From the NCBI GenBank assembly GCA_001600455.1, contig BCKC01000004.1, positions 3,522,915 to 3,586,914 on the forward strand: 64,000 bases of DNA. Reading direction: 5' to 3'. Positions 22,929 to 33,093 of this stretch are shown here, piece by piece; position 1 is the first letter of the stretch; every line of letters begins with the position of its first letter. This stretch comes from Endocalyx cinctus. Lineage: Eukaryota; Ascomycota; Sordariomycetes; Amphisphaeriales; Apiosporaceae. A program made the translations under genes and the position numbers. The notes under the pieces were generated by a model. It saw nothing but the letters and a program-made list of their open reading frames with translations, was not told the DNA's origin and made no database searches.

Positions 22929-23056
22929 GGTTCGGTAGCTCAGTGGTAGAGGTAAGAGAAATTCATCCCTATAAAATCAACGAAGCTTAGACTAACATGA
23001 GTCACAGCGAGAGATTGCAGATCTCTAGGTCACGTGTTCGATCCACGTTCGGACCT
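22929..23056 (+). tRNA. tRNA-Cys(GCA), copy 2, interrupted in the D-arm
   Basis: Exon halves 22929-22951 and 23008-23056 are identical base for base to copy 1 (72 of 72), but the 56-nt insert between them is largely different. The same cloverleaf, GCA anticodon, A and B boxes and U73 are present. It starts 91 bp after copy 1 ends, in the same direction, and shares only a short upstream word (AAGCAA) with it. Identity of the tRNA parts with a diverged insert argues that both copies are functional or kept alike by gene conversion, and that the insert is tolerated because it is removed. That last step is inference. Confidence 0.82.
22952..23007 (+). other. spliceosomal-type intron within tRNA-Cys copy 2
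   Basis: 56 nt: 5' GTAAGA, GACTAAC at 22990-22996 with the branch A 12 nt before the end, 3' CACAG. Only the ends resemble the copy 1 intron (GTAAGA, CTAAC, GAGTCA, AG). Confidence 0.7.
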
Positions 23057-23059
23057 CTC

Positions 23060-23085
23060 TTTTTTTTTTTTTTTTTTTTTTTTTT
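23060..23085 (+). terminator. Pol III T-run terminator, tRNA-Cys copy 2
   Basis: An uninterrupted run of 26 T begins 3 nt after the tRNA 3' end. Confidence 0.75.
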
Positions 23086-24381
23086 GAGGCTTGTAAATAA
23101 TTATTCTTTTATTATCATCCAATCTGCCTATGTTAAAGTCAACATGGTCGTTGTACCCTAGATGCAAGGCGATTTTTACTTTTAGCGTCTCGCTCTACCA
23201 CTACATCTCAATGTGCTAAATTTACACCCAGCTTCCCATATCGAAGGGGTCGAAAAACCGAGGTCTCTCGGGAACCCAAGCTTACCAGCAGTAATTAGTT
23301 CTCAAAGGTGAAACAAGCGGTTACAGTGTATTTTGTGGTGCCAAATCGTATATACGACTTTTACGAGAAGAACTTAACACTGAAGAAATAGTGTAAACAT
23401 GAATAGAGGGGCAGCAACAACCTAGAAATGAGACTACCCTTCACCATTAACACGAAATTCAGTTCATATGTTAGTTAGGTTTTGACAAGGAAGATGGATT
23501 GCCCAAAATTATCAAGCCACGGGTTAAATGCTGGGACTAAACTAAGTCGTAGTAGAAGGCGAAGAGAAAGGGAGCTTGCTATCCAAGTTGGGCGGGAGTT
23601 TTCTAAAGAAGGAGGTATCCATTCCCGCTTCATAGGGGTTTCTGATATCTCTTCGCAAGGTGCAGTGTTCTTCTACACTTGCTGGAAACATTCGTACTCG
23701 TTTATATGCACGGTGAGGGGTGTCACAGGCAACGCTAACCCTTCAAAAGATGATATTTTCTAAAACTGCTATTAAGTATCTAGATAGCATCTATAGGCAA
23801 GTAAAAATACGAGCAGCGAAGTACGTTAAATTTACACCATCAAAGAGATTTTGAAAAAAAAAAAAAAAAGGCAAAGAAATTCGCATGTAACGCTTTACTT
23901 TGGTGACTAACTTGGACTCGAACGGACTACGAGTACTCGTACTCTGTACGGAGTAAATTTGACACATATAAGTTTTAGCGGGACTGTCTGATAGGTCAAA
24001 CGACGTATAACCGGAAACAGTTGGAATGTCTCGAATGAAGAGTTATAAAAATAAAATGATTAAGTAAGTTAGATAAATAATAATTGGAAAATAGATATAT
24101 TCTTATGGATATTTATTCTATCATGAAAATAAAAAATAAAAAGAAGAAAAAAAACTCTAATACCTACCTAACTAAGATCCATACCAACTTGTAAGTGTCA
24201 TCGTTGACTCTTAAAGCCTTACAAGTATAAGCATGAAACGACCTACGGAGTACTAGGTTAGTATATATAGAATATAGCTGAGATTTTTAATTAACCATCA
24301 AAGCCACCTTAACCATTCCAGTAACTGCTTCCATTGTGTATTGTATGTAATTCAAGGAGCCTAAGATTGAATGAAAAAAAA

Positions 24382-24416
24382 GGTACCTACTGGACATAGC
24401 AGTGTAGGTAGGTACC
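24382..24416. repeat. inverted repeat GGTACCTAC/GTAGGTACC
   Basis: Perfect 9-bp arms at 24382-24390 and 24408-24416 around a 17-nt spacer; a member of the dispersed palindrome family. Confidence 0.65.
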
Positions 24417-25225
24417 TACCTAAGTGCTAAGGTAATGGCCCCGATGGAATGAAGAATATTCCATAGTCACCTGACTGGCGTAGACAGAGTGGACCCATCA
24501 GGTTAGGTAATGAGAGCCTGAACTGCCCTGAGTCCCTGACTGCCTGAACAATAAACTGCCCTGAGCAAAAGCAGAAAGTACGCTAAACCAAATTTGTTTG
24601 CGACGCGGTTCCTATTGCATTGTTACTATTTAGTGTAGTAGCATTGAATGGTGCTATTATTATTACAGCCACTCGACACTAATAGAGAAAACCTGGAACC
24701 CTTTCTGCCTACAAACATAAATCTACCTTCCCAGTCTTCCACCTTTCTCTATTTACCATTCATTTCCCACTTCCTTTCACATTTCTTCACACTCTGTTTC
24801 CGACAACATCGACCGTTGAGTATTCTTTTTTTTCCTTTTTACTTGCTCTTTCCATCTTCGATATATTCAAGAAGATCAAGAAGGAACTTTATATTCTTTT
24901 TTAATAATCATTCCTTTTCTTTTTCTTCCTAATTTTTATTTATTTATTTGAGGCTTCAGCCAACTTCGTTTGCCCCAAACCCCCCAAAAAAAGTCAAAAT
25001 CTTGCACCTTTTACTACGCCATCCTTCCATTCTGCCGCAATCAAGAAAGCGCAATTGTACACTTTCTTATATTTCGCCTGAGAACGTGCGATTTTTAATC
25101 ATTTCTCTACCAACAAACCTAATCCTTCTCGTCGTCAACTTACTTCGCGACCGCGTCGTCATCTAGTTCTGCCACACTATCATCATTAATAAACATCAAC
25201 ACAGTCGTCGCATAAATCATTCACT

Positions 25226-27066
25226 ATGTCTAGCGGAAAACTCGACAAGTCTCTCGACGAGATCCTCTCCACCCAGCGTCGCACTGGTGGCAACCGCCGA
25301 AACCAGCGTCGCTCCACTGGTCGCACTGCTGCTCCCGCTCCTGTCGGCGGCGTCAAGAAGACCTCAAAGCCAGTCCGAGCTGCTACTACCAAGCAAGTTC
25401 CCTCCAAGGGCTTTGCAGGCAACGGAGAGAGCAAGGTGGTTGTCAGCAACCTAGTAAGTAATACCTTTATATATATTTATGATTCAATCGAAGCATTGGA
25501 AGTTCCGATTGCTAACAAAATAAAATAGCCCAAGGATGTGAACGAGTCCCAAATCAAGGTATGTTTTCCGGGGCACGCGCCCGTGGAATTTTATCGACAC
25601 CTTCCTTGAATCGCACGTACCGCGTATCCTGAACGATCGAGATGATTATTACTTCCGTTGCAATGTCTTCAATTCAGCTTTGGAGCTGTCTATCCGCCCA
25701 GTCTCCTTCCTTGACTGAGTATGCATACGACATGTATTGTGTATGCCGATATTACCACGTCGGAAGTTGAGCCGGTCCTTGTCATGCAGTAATATTGTCA
25801 GTTCTCTGGAAGGCCTGGCAAACCTCCCATCGCAGACTACAATGCATCGACTTTTCGGACGTAGGCAATACATGGACAAGTATTTTCGCTTCGACCCAGA
25901 AGCGATCTTTTTAGATGGCACATTTCCTTATCATTCCATGAAATGAATGCAACCCAACGAGCATGGCAGTGAGCAACAGCGAACCTGAATTGTGAGGATT
26001 ACTGTGGGCAGTCTTGGAGCGCTCCTGCGTGGGCACAGTATGATTTACTAAACTGGGCTACTCGGTAAACCGTGATGCTTGATAATTTGATGGCGGCATC
26101 ACCTCAGGCGAACGCATTTTGAACGCTACTCGTCCTGGGCACAATGGATGGTTAAATAGGTGTATGGTGCAGACACCTTCAGGCCGGCACAGTTTTCAGT
26201 GGGATTTGTCAAGAGGGTGAAGGGCCTCGCGTGCTTATCATTCATTCGAGTGTGGTTTCTGATTGCGTTTGCTTCGGGGCAGACAGTCAGGCTGTTGGAT
26301 TATTACGATGATACTAACGCTCACTGCGTGCTCGTTGCTGTTAAAATGCCTGCGGATTTGTACAAGCGGATGCCCCCTTGCTACCGGATCTCTCGACTTC
26401 GATATTGGATGACCGTCTTGCTCGCATTATTAACTGGACTTATATAACTAACACGAGTGCCCTCCTTAGGAGTATTTTGTCACATCTGTTGGACCTATCA
26501 AGCGCGTGGAGCTTTCCTACGGCCCGAATAGCGTTAGCCGTGGCATCGCCACCGTCACCTTCCAGAAGCCGGACGGTGCTACCAAGGCTCACAATGTGTT
26601 GAACGGACTTCTCGTTGACAACCGACCCATTAAGGTTAGAGATCTATCCCGTTTGTAATAGGCGTCATTTCTAACATTTTCCAGATTGAGATCATTGTCA
26701 GCGCTGAAAAGGCTGCCGAGATTACCCCACCTACGAAGACTCTTACCGAACGCATCACCCAGTCAAAGCCCCAGCCGAAATCTGCTGCTAACGACAAGAA
26801 GAAGGAGGCTGCCGCCAAGGCATCCGGCTCTGGTGCTCGTGGTCGCAAGCGCCGTGCAGTTCGCACCGGCCGCCCGACCAAGAAGACAGCCGAGGAGCTC
26901 GACTCGGAAATGGCCGATTACTTCGATTCTGGAAACCAGAACGAGAACACCAACGGCGCTGGAGCTGCTGCTGCCACCGGCGATGCCGCTATGGATGAGG
27001 ATATCCTCGTAAGTTCACCCTCGTGTCGTCACATAGCCGGTTGCATTACTAACCAGAACATAGTAA
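25226..27066 (+). CDS. yra1: mRNA export factor Yra1/ALYREF (REF family)
   Basis: RNA-binding adaptor that links the DEAD-box protein Sub2/UAP56 and the TREX complex to the mRNA export receptor. Exons 25226-25453, 25529-25558, 26470-26634, 26685-27008 and 27064-27066 give 249 residues. The RRM spans introns: RNP2 (VVVSNL) ends exon 1; RNP1 (SRGIATVTF) is in exon 3. Both Sub2-binding motifs are present, N-terminal KLDKSLDEIL and C-terminal EELDSEMADYF, with RG/Lys-rich linkers. Intron 2 is 911 bp, far longer than any other here. The last intron (GTAAGT...TACTAAC...ATAG) leaves only TAA in the final exon, ending the protein in MDEDIL. In budding yeast, YRA1 autoregulates through a single long intron. 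Confidence 0.9.
25559..26469 (+). other. yra1: 911-bp intron of yra1
   Basis: Starts GTATGT and ends CTCCTTAG, with CTAAC about 20 nt before the end. Flanking phases (0/0) join QIK to EYF within the RRM. Short frames inside it look like chance. Confidence 0.85.
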
Positions 27067-27839
27067 ACGGAAACATGACGGAGTCAGGTTTCGGGACGCG
27101 GTCAATTGAAACATGAAATGAGCGGATTTCGTCCCCAAGCCTGATCTGCTGCGCACTCACGTCGCTTAGAACCACTCCACTTTTCATTACTTGTCTTCGA
27201 GAAGATGCCGCAGGATTCGAAGGGTTGTCATGTTTCTTTCATTTTTTTCGCAGGTACAAACAGGATTAAGGTCGGAGCGGGGTTTTCTGATACACAGATT
27301 GTATTCACCGATGTCTCGGCAGTAGATTAAGCACAGCTATAGAGGCAATATAAATGAGCGCCGTCAAAACTTCGGCGGTTCCTGCGGCATGTATTACGGA
27401 ATTCATTTTCGTGATATCCTCGCATTATGTCAATCATCGTGTATGTTCTCTGGTAACGAGAGGTTTGTTTGTATAACAGTTATATCCACGTGAAACTTGA
27501 AATTGTATCCATGGATATTAAAAGAAGTATACTGACTCTGAAATTCTTGTTATCTATCGACTATCTAATATGTCTTATACCAGAGTATTCTTTTCTTTTC
27601 CCCCCTTTCTTTCCTTAATCTTTTTTTTTTTCCTTTCTAGAAAGCCTAGTCTTGTGAATGTGTATACTATCAAGTATTTCTTCCTCCTCCATTGATTAGG
27701 TCTTCGAACTAATCGTGGGTAAAAACGATTGATGAACCCCAGATGTTCCCATCATCTAAGTAAACTTCTTGAATCTTTTTAAAGAAGGGAATGGGTTAGC
27801 GGTGATGAAAATATAGAGAGTGAGGGAAGATGGGGGGGC
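27067..27839. other. intergenic region between convergent genes
   Basis: 0.8 kb of 3' flank of yra1 (+) and the aminotransferase (-), with a pyrimidine tract near 27590-27640. No gene seen. Confidence 0.5.
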
Positions 27840-30063
27840 TTACTTGTTAACTACTCTCTCGATACCGTCACAGCCCATCTTGAGGACGTCCATTCTGGGA
27901 CCGTAGGATAAACGAACGACTGTTGAAAAGAAAAAGATATAGCGATTAGTATCCATTTCAAGATTCTCATTATTATAAGGAGTAGGAGTAGACAAAAATA
28001 GCAAATTGAAAAACTTACAGTGATGGCAAGGACTGTCGAACAAGTCACGACGACGAGCCGGGTTCAGGTCGAAGAAGATACCGGGGACGACGATGACCTT
28101 CTCCTCCAGACAGGCCTGGAAGAAGTTCAGACCGTCCGAGATCGGGCCGGGAAGACCCTCGAGGTTGAGCCATAGGTAGAAGGTGCTGTCGGGGACGTAC
28201 TTGATGATGAATCCCATGTCCCGGAGACGCTTGACGACGTAGTCACGCTTGTCCTATATTTGGGGGAAAGTTGTCTTTAGTATCGTGCTTCTTTTAAAGG
28301 TGCATAATAAGGAAGAAAAACTTACTCGGAAGTGCTTCTGGAGAGCGGCCATCTCCTTCATAACGAGAGAGGGCTCCAGCATGGGAACGGCGGCCTCCTG
28401 GAAGGGCGCGTTGGCACCACCGTCGAGGTAAGAACCGCAAGAGCCGATACTAAAAAAACGGAAACATAATTCGTTAGAATCGGCTTACGCTCCTGAGATA
28501 ATTTCAATTTATCAATATTTCTGTTAACTTACGCGCTAATGAATTCCTTAGGTCCCAGAATCCAGGCGATACGCCAGCCGGGAAGGCGGAAGCGCTTGGT
28601 GAGACCGTCGATGATGAGGACGTCGTCCTCGTCGACGTCCTCGATGTTCTCGGCGGCCGAGATGGTGGTGCCGTCGCAGTCGCTTGTGTAGTTGTATCCC
28701 GAGTAGAACTCGTCGCTGATGAGGGTGGCGCGTCCACGGCAGAGGTCCTGGATCTCGGCCAGCTCCGGGTTGGCCACGACCCGACCCGTGGGGTTGCGCG
28801 GGTTGGAGGTGATGATGACCGAAGTGCCTCGGGCGATCTCATTCGCGATGATGTCGGGGTGGATGTGGTATCCGTCCTCCTCCGATAGGGGGGTAGGAAT
28901 GGCAGCAAACTTTTTCAATTTGTTAGTTTTATTATTTCAATATGGGGATTGTCTAATTGACATACGTTCTTGAACATAGACAACATCTCGTTGTAGGCGG
29001 AATATCTATTCGAGGTTAGGATCAGAAAACTACAGAGTAGCAATTGAGAGGGGGGAATAATAGGCTGAACTAACTCAGGAATGAAGAATCCGACATAAGC
29101 GTTGTTCAACACAGCAGCGATACGGATCAGACCGGCTCGACCACCGGGAACGATGGCAACGTTCTCCCAGGAGTACTGGCTGTCCTTGCCCTTGCGATGC
29201 ATCTCATTGTACATTCTTGCGACGGCGGCTCGGAGGGACTTGAGACCGGCCGTGGGGCCGTATTCTCGGCAGGCTAGGGAGACGTCGATGGTGGAAGGGC
29301 GCTCGAAACAGCCCTCGATGTCGTCCTCGACCTCGGGCGCTCCCTGGCCGAGGTTGGCCCAATTGTCGGGCTCCTCCAAGAAGCCATACTCGGCCGCTCG
29401 CTCCGTGCACCAGACGACACCGGTGGAGGCTCGGGTGGCGTCTAAACCGGCGTGGGGAAGATGTCCCGGGTTGGCGGCACGGAAGTGACGATGGACCTTG
29501 GAGCTCGTTTCTATAATGTGGTTGATGCCAAGACCGGCGGGCGTCAGTAATGAGGGGAAGAAACTCTGGCGCAGATTTTGTGTATGTGCGATGAGAAACC
29601 ACGGCAAACGCCACAACAGTGAAAAAAAGTGCCAAGAGCCAAGACTAGCACAAGCAATGTGTGTACAATATGCAGAATCTCAACGATCTACGAATACCAA
29701 AAAAAATTATAGGTGTAGAGGAAAGAAAATTGGTCTTACCGCTAGCACTCGGGTCACCGCCGACACTGAATCGACGTCTAGGAACCCCGGTGTTCCGGTT
29801 CCTGTTGAAGAAATTAGTAATGCCATAGAAGCGATTACGAGACTTATAACGTCTCTTTAATTAAAAAAAAGAAAGTCTAGTTATTTCTGTGTAAGGCTCC
29901 AGTATAAAAGGACCACACAGAACAGGAAGCATCAAAAGTAATAATAGTCATCTTTTTATACGTATTATAGTAGAGATATGTATAGAGATATCAAGATACT
30001 TCTTTCTATTAGAAGATTTATATAGAGGATAGCTTACATAGAAAACTTGCGGTTGTTGAACAT
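27840..30063 (-). CDS. PLP-dependent class I/II aminotransferase (ACC synthase-like)
   Basis: Fold-type I PLP enzyme of 459 residues. Eight exons: 30063-30038, 29801-29740, 29510-29075, 29005-28966, 28909-28533, 28449-28326, 28253-28019, 27919-27840. Introns are 56-236 bp, and the phase of every junction agrees. Active-site residues: Schiff-base Lys293 in DGLTKRFRLPGWR, Asp254 in ISDEFYSGY, the NPRNPTG loop (224-230) and a C-terminal FVRLSYG with the carboxylate-binding Arg. The sequence resembles aspartate-type aminotransferases often annotated in fungi as ACC synthases; the true substrate cannot be told. The start at 30063 is the least certain part: the frame also stays open upstream of 29510, but only this model gives an ATG and consistent phases. 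Confidence 0.87.
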
Positions 30064-31867
30064 CTTGAGTCGAAGTGTTGATGTATGAAGTGGGGTAAAA
30101 TGGTGGAAGGACGAGAAGCTGAGTGACGTCTGTCTACCTGACTATATTGGTTCAGGAAGTAAAAGCATAAACTTTAATAAGACTAACGACGAGAACTAAA
30201 TCAAAGGAGAAAGAAAGGTGGGAAATAAATAAATAAATAATAAAAAGCCAGAGAAACTGTACTCTTTATTGATTAGTTCTTGGCAAAATGAAGGGTAAAG
30301 AGAAAAAATTTCGAGTTGGTAATGTACCCCAAGATGTCGCCAGCGTAATCACTTAAATGAGTAAGTAAGTAACCAACCTATGAATCCTAAGCCACTGACC
30401 CTTATTACTCCTCCGACACTCCCAACAAGGACTACCATTTATTAAGAGAATTGCAAAGTGGGGGTGTGTAGTGAATCAAGCAAGTGAAATTATACGAGTA
30501 TACGGGGTACATTATAGGTCCATAGCATTAACTACGATAATAAAGTGGAAACGAGGAAAAAAAACTTGAGACAATCAGACACACACAAAATTGTAGGACG
30601 GAACATTATCGTCATTGGCGAGGGAGTTGCGTATGCGTAACTCGAATAAGTCAGTACTCTCCATCGAATGCGGGAGATCAGGGGTGAATAGCTCGCCTGC
30701 TTGCTTAGGGTTGGTTAGTCGCTGCATAATGCATGGATAAGGGATTAAGGATTAGGGATCAGGGCTTCTACCTCTTCCTTATTATATTACATAGTATATC
30801 TCGTCTCTTTTGAATTGGGAAACGAGTATGAATTTTACCTAATACGGTGACATGTATCCATATGGCTGAATCGGTAACGCGAAAAAGAATAGGGCCATGA
30901 ATGTGCCATGAAACATAAGCTGAACTTTCGACGACACGGTAGTATACACCTGTCACCTGTACTGTGTTTAGAGCAATATATTTCCGGCACGTAAAAGAAT
31001 CATAACTTGACCCAGAAATACCAGCAAAGAGGACCCAGAGGATTGGAGATGGGTGACGCAATTGGTTTATTCCCTTTGGTTTCACCCCACGGTACGGTGA
31101 GGTTGACAGGTGACCGATGATAATGAAATGGATGGATGGATCCATGAATGTTGTTTATCAAAGATCTTTTCCATATTACCTAATATGTTTTAGTACTACC
31201 CGACATGCATAGCTCCAGTAGAATAATTACTGGAAGCCTCCCCCTCCAAATTGAGGAATCAGGAAGTTGATGGAAAGCCACTCGGAAAATCTAGGTTGAT
31301 TAATTGGAGTTTGCAGTTATTATCATGTTATTCCGGAACTTCCAAGGTAGGAAAATCTTCTGTTATTCGTAATGGAAGAACTTATTTGAATACGCGGGAA
31401 CTCATAATTTAACGGTTGACGTTGGATAATCTGAAAAGTGGTAAGCTGATTCCTGAAACAGGTAGGTCAAGTTCGGTAGGTAAAAGGAAAATATCGGCAT
31501 GTCCGCCGTTTATCGTCGATCGTTGGTCATTGATGCCCTACTCTGCCATCTGCCCCACTCATCGCAGTAGTTGGCCCGTGCGCGCCTGAAAGGAAAGAAA
31601 GGTAAATGACCTAAAGAAGGAGGCGGTAAAGAACGGCACTAAATATTAAAAACGCGTTAGAAATTCAATTAACGCGTCTTTCATCCCCATCCACTTAGAT
31701 TGCCAAACTTTAAACACGATATCGACTTGCTATCACCTATATATCACCTATACTCCGGAGCAGATAACCCACAAGTAGAGCAAAGGAACCATAACAAGAA
31801 GAGAGGGAAATACAAAAAGATAGAGAGAAAGGGATAGCTTACTCGTCTTATATCGAACTTATTCAAC
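30064..31867. other. divergent promoter region of the aminotransferase and rfc5
   Basis: 1.8 kb without a recognised gene. A frame at 30768-31145 has no similarity that I know. An MluI-like ACGCGT word occurs twice at 31651-31677, resembling MCB/cell-cycle boxes, about 200 bp upstream of rfc5. That is fitting for a replication gene but unproven. Confidence 0.45.
31650..31677 (+). promoter_or_regulatory. two ACGCGT (MCB-like) boxes upstream of rfc5
   Basis: Two copies of ACGCGT, about 22 bp apart, roughly 200 bp before the rfc5 start codon. ACGCGT is the MBF cell-cycle element of S-phase genes in yeasts. Function here is inference from position. Confidence 0.45.
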
Positions 31868-33093
31868 ATGGCCCTTATAGTGGATAAACATAGGCCTCGG
31901 TCTCTAGATTCCTTAACCTATCATTCAGAATTATCAGAGAGACTTAGAGCATTGGTATGTACTTACTTTTAATTCTATCAATTTATGAAATTGATTCTCA
32001 GTTATTCGGCTAACCATTCTGGCACTCAGGCTCAAAGTGGTGATTTCCCCCATCTCCTCTTTTACGGTCCCTCGGGCGCCGGCAAGAAGACTCGCATAGT
32101 CGCCACATTAAAAGAGTTATACGGACCCGGTGTCGAGAAGATCAAGATTGATGCGCGAGTATTTCAGACTAGTAGTAACCGAAAACTTGAATTCAATATT
32201 GTCGCTTCGATTTACCACCTAGAGATCACCCCATCCGACGTCGGAAATTATGACCGCGTTGTCATCCAAGATCTGCTGAAGGAGGTGGCCCAGACACAAC
32301 AGGTTGATCAATCTGCGAAGCAGAAATTCAAAGTCGTCGTCATCAACGAGGCTGATCACTTAACTCGAGACGCCCAGGCTGCGCTGAGAAGAACGATGGA
32401 GAAATACAGTCCCAACCTGCGTTTGATCCTCCTCGCCAACAGCACGGCCAACATCATTGCTCCGATACGCAGTCGAACTTTACTTGTACGAGTCGCCGCG
32501 CCCTCCGTAGACGAGATATGTACCGCTCTGGCGGATTCCGCTCAGAGAGAGAATTGGCCGGTAGTGAAAGGATTGCACAAAAGAATCGCCGAAGAAAGTG
32601 GGAGGAACCTTCGAAGGGCGTTGCTGATGTATGAGGCCGTCCATGCTCAAAAGTATGTTCTGGATGAAATCCTACCAAATCCGAATTTGTGTTCTTGTTG
32701 CCATCATTGACGAGGAGTATGCTAACACGATTTCTCACGTTTAGCGAGAAAGTCACGGATAATACCCCGATTCCACCTCCAGATTGGGAAGCACTGATCG
32801 CTCAAATCGCGAAAGAGATCATGGAAGAACACACCCCAGCTCGAATCCTGCAAGTTCGATCGAAACTCTACGACCTGCTTACCCACTGCATACCTCCCAC
32901 AACCATTCTGAAGACCCTTACTTTTAAGCTCATCGCACTGATCGACGACGATCTGAAGTTTGAAGTTATCAAATGGTCCGCCTTTTACGAACACAGAATA
33001 CGAACTGGAACGAAGGTTATCTTCCACCTTGAAGCCTTCGTCGCTAAATTCATGAGAATATTTGAGATGTATCTAATGAGCATGGATATGTAA
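31868..33093 (+). CDS. rfc5: replication factor C subunit 5 (clamp loader small subunit)
   Basis: AAA+ subunit of the RFC clamp loader that places PCNA on primed DNA; yeast Rfc5, human RFC3. Three exons (31868-31954, 32030-32652, 32745-33093) give 352 residues, the usual family length. Intron 1 (75 bp) ends CTAAC...CTCAG and joins LRAL to AQSGDFPHLL; intron 2 (92 bp) has GCTAAC. The Walker A box is GPSGAGKKT (42-50). The Walker B region reads NEAD (135-138) instead of DEAD, and IRSRT replaces the SRC arginine-finger motif. These degenerate sites are typical of this subunit. The signature HLEITPSDVGNYDR is present. The N-terminal frame also stays open through part of intron 1, but without conserved sequence. 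Confidence 0.96.

Larger units (their letters stand above)
23057..25225. other. intergenic region upstream of yra1
   Basis: 2.2 kb. A 93-codon frame at 23482-23763 is unrecognised. A GTAGGTACC-type inverted repeat lies at 24382-24416. 24740-24950 is a long pyrimidine-rich stretch, typical of strong fungal promoters and leaders, and probably belongs to yra1. Confidence 0.5.

Noticed and set aside
23482..23763. 93-codon plus-strand frame after the tRNA genes
   Set aside because: It starts with TTG, not ATG; a composition-neutral frame with no recognised motif or splice partner.
29204..29635. 143-codon frame overlapping exon 3 of the aminotransferase
   Set aside because: Same strand but wrong frame; it would result only from using the CAG at 29567 as acceptor, which breaks the conserved protein.
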